This document shows positions 59,018 through 64,000 of a DNA stretch of 64,000 bases, in pieces. Source of the DNA: Eucommia ulmoides (Eukaryota; Streptophyta; Magnoliopsida; Garryales; Eucommiaceae); NCBI GenBank assembly GCA_016647705.1, contig CM028329.1, positions 12,611,910 through 12,675,909 on the forward strand. The letters are read 5' to 3'. Numbering within the stretch: position 1 is the first letter of the stretch; the number at the start of each line of letters is the position of its first letter. Position numbers and translations under genes: made by a program. The notes under the pieces were generated by a model that was not told where the DNA came from, made no database searches, and worked only from the letters and a program-made list of their open reading frames with translations.

Positions 59018-59957
59018 TTACAAAATTGAGAATAATAATATTAGTGGAGAATAATAATATTAGTGAAAATGATATTAAAAAAATAAATTAATAACAAACA
59101 CACGATGAGATATAATTAAATAAAATAATATAAAAAAAAAATTAAATAAAAATTCATTTAAAAATAAATTAGAGCTCAACTACAAAAATTAAATTAAAAT
59201 TCAATTCAAAGAAATAACTAAAATACCAATTAATATTACTAATCTAATTAAAACCCAACCCATTTAATTATAAATAAAACACAAACCCAATACATTTAAT
59301 TAACTCAACCCAACCATTTAATTAAATAAAACCCATTTACTTACCTAAACCCATTTAATTAAATAAAAACCATTTACCCACTATTTGCCCAAACCCACAA
59401 AACTATTGCCCATAAGCCCACTAATTACAATCAAAGCTAAACCCTAATCATCAAAACAATACCTCACGCTCATAGTAGAACACAAAAGCGATGGAAAGAA
59501 AGCCGCGACAGAGATGAACACCAGCGAAATCAAATAGGGAGGGAGAATCGAATTGCCGCAGCTTAAGAAATTAGAGAAGTAGGGAGAATCTGGCTGCCGC
59601 AGCTCAAGAAATCAGAGAATCGGACTATCGCAAATATCAGATCTTAAATGAAGAACAAAAGATATCAGATCTGAAATGAGGTGAGTTCTTCTCTCAAATA
59701 TCTCAAATTTTATAATTAACTTTCGAGATCTATTTTTTGAAATCTTTTTACAACGTTCTATTTTTTTACTGTTGTAATCCAACAATAATTTTGTACCCGT
59801 AAATTTATTTTTGCCCAGTGAAAAAGCTCTCTCCAAATTTGACTCTTGTTTAAGGTTGTAGTCATTTTGCCTAGTCATTTGTTTCTTCCATTGGACTTGA
59901 TATTGGCTAGCCAAAATAGTAGTTTGATGATTTGACTATTTATATGACTCTTCCATT
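59018..59957. other. Pong-like element flank, no gene
   Basis: AT-rich with repeated CCATTTAATTAAATAAAACC words (59,265-59,400). 59,500-59,620 has a twice-repeated GAATCGAATTGCCGCAGCT/GAATCTGGCTGCCGCAGCTC block. No coding region accepted; the minus frame at 59,914-59,612 has no recognised family. Confidence 0.45.
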
Positions 59958-59967
59958 AAAATTGCTC
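59958..59967 (-). mobile_element. Right terminus of the Pong-like element
   Basis: The minus-strand reading GAGCAATTTTAATGGAAGAG from 59,967 inward matches the usual Harbinger end (GAGCA--T--AATGG), followed by a TAA (59,968-59,970) as in TSDs of this superfamily. The sequence beyond it is exactly where homology to 40,035 starts. The matching left end was not found. Confidence 0.55.
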
Positions 59968-60114
59968 TAAGTTATATGAAATGGTTAGAAGAACATTTTG
60001 TTTTAATTTTTATTTTAATGTTTCTTAAAACAAAAAAAAAAGTAAAGGGAGAAAATATTAGTTTTTTATTTTTAAATATTAAATTTAAATTTTAAAAATA
60101 AAGGATAATTAAAT

Positions 60115-60146
<32 letters not shown>

Positions 60147-60480
60147 TTTAATAAAATGTGACTTTGTTATTCGTGAATAGCAGGAAGTGATGTATATGTT
60201 TTTAAAGTGGAGTGATTAAACTGAAACTAGACCAAAGCATGAGGGATTGAAGGCAATTAGCCCAATTATTATTTTCGGTTTGGCGTGGAGGAATATACAG
60301 CTTTTCCTCTGTGTGAAGCAATTCTTGACATGCTCTTCAAGAAAAATCTTGATTCCTCTTTCTAGCTTAGATTCTGTCCTGAATTCGTTACAATTACTCC
60401 TCTTCTCTCCGGCATACAAAGATAGCAAGCATTAAACATTGTCTTACATATAATCTCATCGCTGTGGATCGACGGATCGT
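59968..60480 (+). repeat. Duplicated segment, partner of 40.0 kb
   Basis: Partner of 39,968-40,500. It stops at 60,480, shortly before the copia LTR. The open frames on both strands (60,216-60,435) are shared and short and show no family. Confidence 0.85.
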
Positions 60481-60491
60481 TGCAGCAAAAT

Positions 60492-63400
60492 GTTAGAAAA
60501 TGAAGAACAGCTCTTAATTCCTCGCTACTTGAAAAACTTCACAGTGTTTCCATTTAGAGGTTAGGGCAGTTTTTGCGTTGCTGAGACTTGTGAGAGGATG
60601 GATGCGGATGAAGTTGGGAGAGGTGGTCATTTGATCCCTCGAGGTAACATTCTTTTCCTCATTTATTGACTTTCAAAATTTGGACAGATTTGAATGTAAT
60701 GTTTCAAAAAATAGTTATGTGAACAGAATTGCAGCTATGAAGCACACAGACACAACGCTAAACGGACAGGAAACTACAATTTTTCAAAAATCCCTGAATG
60801 GACAAGGAACACGGAACAGAATAGTTATGTGAACTGGAGCATTTTGTATATTGACTTAAATTTTTGACAAATATATTTTACACTGGAGTTTTTTTTTTTT
60901 TTTTTTTACAATCTTATAGTAACATTACACTCAACACAATCGTTTAATCTCAAATATTGCAAGGGTTTCGTGCTTTTGAGAATAGCAGTTATTTGGTTGG
61001 GAGAATCACTCGCAATGGTTTGAAGTCCTCTAAATATGACTCAGCTCATATAATTTATTTTACACTTAATTAAGTTGATATATGGCATATGTAGGTAAAG
61101 TTCAATTGATCCATCAAACGTATATATGGTTTTTGCCGTTAGGTCCCTTATATATATATATATATATATATGCAGTTTTGAACATTTTAATATTCTGTAG
61201 GCCTTACACATATCAATACCATCATCATATTCTTTTCTAATATTCTGTTCTAACATGGTATTAAGAGCCGCCAATTTTTCCAGATCCTCTTCTTACTAAA
61301 ATTACCGCAATTTTTGCTTTCTTTCAATCACCTGCCACCGCCATTGCCTTTTAACACTTGTATCGCCGTTCAACAACCCAACACCAAATCCGCAACTACC
61401 ACAAGATTCCTCCTTGAAACAACGAGTCCTACGCCACCGAAACGAAGCCAAACCACCTATTCATGCACTTGCAAGCGTCTTGGGAAGGCGCATCGTCGCC
61501 TTCCATTTCATTGATCTCTATGCCTCCATCGTCGCCCAAAAATCAACATTGATCACACCATCAAAATCGTATCTCCTAGATGAAGCCAACAACACTGACC
61601 ATTGTCCAATCAAAGTCTCCATGCGCCCGCACGCTCGACTTGAAGTTTTGGCACCTGCATTGCAAGGTTCCATGCGCCTGGTTCTGCCAAGTTAACCCTA
61701 GGCAACCTCAACGCCCACGCCAACTCCACGTTATTGTCTAGTCAACTCCATGTGTCTGCCATCTCAGCACCACATGTCTGCCATATAAACCTGTTAATGC
61801 CACTTGCTCGTCGCGTAAGCATCACGTCACCTTCCGCATCACCTGTTGCGTCAGCGCTATGTGCGTGTGCCCCATCAACCTGACATATTATTTGCCACGC
61901 CAGCCTATCAGCACACGCCACCTTGCCACGTCACCTGACACTCTGCGCCATACTACCTGTTACGCAATAAGACTGTCGCATCACCCCAGCGACACTTCAA
62001 TGCATCGTCTATGCCATGTTAGCCCTAGTTAACTGGTTGCCGTTTCAATCCTGGTTCACCAGTTTTTTTGTCTGTTTCAACACTTTTTGGACCAATTCTT
62101 GATTCTTGATGTTTGGACCGGGTCCTAGCTAATTTCGACGTTTTTATTCCATTGATGGCCTCCGTTTTTCCAAATTTGGATAAAATAGTATACTTTTTTT
62201 TTAGATTGTTGATCTGGTTCACCACTTTTCTTTTACCGGCTCAAGGGGTTATTTATCGGTTATTGACTACCTAAGATCGGTTCTTGGATAATTTCGACCT
62301 CCGAATTACATGGCTTCCATTTTTCTAGATTCTTATAAGAAAATATACTTTCTTTTTTGTTGCCGATCTGGTTTGAATACGATGTCCAAGCTTTGTTCTT
62401 CACTTGCCAAAACTTATTTTAGACCTTGTATTTGTTGGGTAACTCTGTGAATTGAGACTTGTAGTCATATTTTTTAATATTGCTTGTCATATGCAAGATC
62501 TTCAGATGAGAAAAATTGTTGTAAAATCGAAACGTCTGTTTAAGCTCAGTAGTTTCCACCGTCCAAATCAATCTCCCCCATCACCTCCCCCCTGTCCCTT
62601 CATCAACTTTTGCAGCCCCACCATCATTATCATTACCATCATCCTCATGACCTTATTCATCTTCTCTCAGTCTGACACTCTTTGTTAGGTTATGAATTCA
62701 TTGGACGTATTCATACTTTAGTCTCTACTGGGAAATTGGGATTTATCTCTACCAAGCATCTCGTTTGCTTTCCATGTCAGCAAGCCAAGTAACACGCCTT
62801 AGCTTTTCCCATTAATGAGTCAATCTCTACTACACCCTTTGACCTAATCCACTTTGATTTTTGGGGACCCTCACCTTTTGTCACAATGGGGGGATCAAGA
62901 TACTTTGTCATATTTGTTGACGATTACTCTCATTACATATGAGAGTAATCCACTATGATTTTCCTATTAGTGACTCAATCTCTACTGCACCCTTTGACCT
63001 ATTCCACTCTAATTTTTGGAGACCCTCACCTTCTGTCACAATGGGGGGATCAAGATACTTTGTCATATTTGTCGACGATTACTCTTATTACATATGGTTA
63101 TACCTTATGATTAAGCGTTCATAATTACCTCAAATCTACAAAGACTTTGTTGCCATGGTTCAAACTCATTTTTCTCGTAATATCAAAATATTTAGATTTT
63201 GAAATGTCATGGAATACAAGGACTAGTCTTTCATTGCCATCCTTCAAAAGCATGGTTCACTTCCCCATAGTTCTTGCCCTAGTGCTTCTACCCAAAATGG
63301 TCGAGCTGAACATAAACTTTGACATATCCTAGATACTGTCTGTGCATAACTCATTTCATCTTCTTGTCCGGAGCATTTCTGGGGAGAAGTTGCTCTAACC

Positions 63401-64000
63401 GCTTTCTATATCATTAATTGGGTTCCTTCAGCTACCATTGGAAAATTTTCTTCTATGAGAACTTGCATGGAGTCTCTCTTAATTACATCCCCTCAAAAGT
63501 TTTTGGGTGTGTTTGTTTTGTCCTTTTACAACCTCATGAGTATACCAAAGTTGAACCTCAGGCTCGATTGCGTTGTTTTTAGGATATGGAATTGAATACA
63601 AAGGATATTGGTTTTGAAATCCAATTTCTTATTGTCTCTGTATTTCCCACCATGTCATCTTTTCGGAACACAAGATGTTCTCCTCCATGTTCAAGTTTCA
63701 TTTGACATCTACGACTAACCATCTATATGTCACTAATCCATCTATAGACTTTTTTCTTGATCACCCGAGTACAAGTGTCGTTGAGCCTTAAATAGATCCT
63801 CCAACAACTACATTGACCCCCACTAACATTCTCGCTTTGTCGGCAGATCCTAATCATGACTCCCATGAGTCTGTTCTAATGACATTAGATGTTGCACCAA
63901 CTGAGCCTAGACACCATCTTATTGAGTTAAAGAATCTACATCGTTCTAGCAAGGTCACACAACTTCCCTTCGATATTCATGATTTCTTTTGCACTATTAT
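60492..64000 (+). mobile_element. Ty1/copia retroelement, 5' part
   Basis: The 5' LTR (60,492-61,255, 764 bp) has the inverted ends TGTTAGA...TCTAACA. Directly after it is a primer site TGGTATTAAGAGCC (61,256), close to TGGTATCAGAGC for initiator tRNA-Met. The LTR contains TA and T runs (61,149-61,172; 60,891-60,906). Polymerase-type sequence follows at 62,690-64,000; the element continues past the window. gag is not recognisable between 61,274 and 62,690, though that section is GCCACGTCA-rich. Confidence 0.85.
62690..64000 (+). pseudogene. Copia pol remnant (integrase, start of RT linker)
   Basis: After CFPCQQAK (integrase zinc region) comes the core: PFDLIHFDFWGPSP and VIFVDDYSHYI. A ~160-bp block is then repeated (PFDLFHSNFWRPSP, VIFVDDYSYYIWLY; 62,780-62,937 versus 62,940-63,107). 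QNGRAEHKL supplies the conserved Glu region. Later GCVCFVLLQPHEYTKVEPQARLRC and the RSSKVTQLPF linker lead toward RT. Several stops and the duplication make it non-functional. RT and RNase H lie outside the window. Confidence 0.88.

Noticed and set aside
1..64000. CRISPR arrays, operons, bacterial-type systems, tRNA or rRNA genes
   Set aside because: The repeats are plant transposon and microsatellite DNA; no regularly spaced identical repeats and no cloverleaf or rRNA motifs were recognised.

Overview
The window reads as nuclear DNA of a eudicot plant. It is AT-rich, genes are scarce, and the one clear host gene is a plant UDP-glycosyltransferase of the UGT86A type with a GT-AG intron. Nearly everything else is transposable-element DNA in nested layers. 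I dated and ordered insertions by target-site duplications (TSDs) read directly at element ends. The species cannot be fixed from this alone. I saw no tRNA, rRNA or CRISPR.

Layout. 1-13,720: a duplicated simple segment split by a solo LTR (family L3, 567-1672), then a ~3.1-kb LTR of family L1 (copy A, 2089-13,720). Copy A is interrupted by a minus-strand L2 retroelement (4595-8672, itself holding a solo L2 LTR at 6024-7417) and by a 4.47-kb hAT transposon (8685-13,156). The hAT has perfect 8-bp TSDs, 20-bp inverted ends, a four-exon transposase with one premature stop, and what looks like a captured exon of an IBR5-like phosphatase. 13,721-22,116: repeat D1, a 2.26-kb solo LTR (L4), a long inverted repeat, and a Ty3/gypsy element (18,040-22,111) holding a decayed integrase and repeat D2.

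22,363-30,974: the UGT86A-like gene, two exons around a 7.2-kb intron. The intron holds minisatellites, two gypsy-type gag fragments facing each other (arms ~1.4 kb), and a Helitron-like element built of ~130-bp AT-rich repeats. 31,500-37,720: an AT-rich array of ~190-bp repeats, interrupted by a 3.66-kb Pack-MULE-like element (31,935-35,591). That element carries a 3-ketoacyl-CoA synthase fragment as an inverted repeat and a nested PIF/Harbinger-type element.

37,720-64,000: low-copy and tandem-repeat sequence; L1 copy B (42,864-52,707) containing a full L2 retroelement (45,278-52,004) containing a solo L3 LTR (47,643-48,848); a long-TIR MULE-like element (53,163-54,551); L1 copy C on the minus strand (54,709-56,920) cutting a Pong/Harbinger-like element (to 59,967); a 0.5-kb segment also present at 40 kb; and the 5' part of a Ty1/copia element (60,492 to beyond the window).

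The genes do not form a pathway. The UGT is the only plausible functional host gene. I found no new multi-gene system. The most unusual objects are the captured-gene transposons (KCS hairpin, IBR5-like exon in the hAT), the facing repeats inside the UGT intron, and the GC-rich palindrome clusters just upstream of the L2 LTR TATA boxes.
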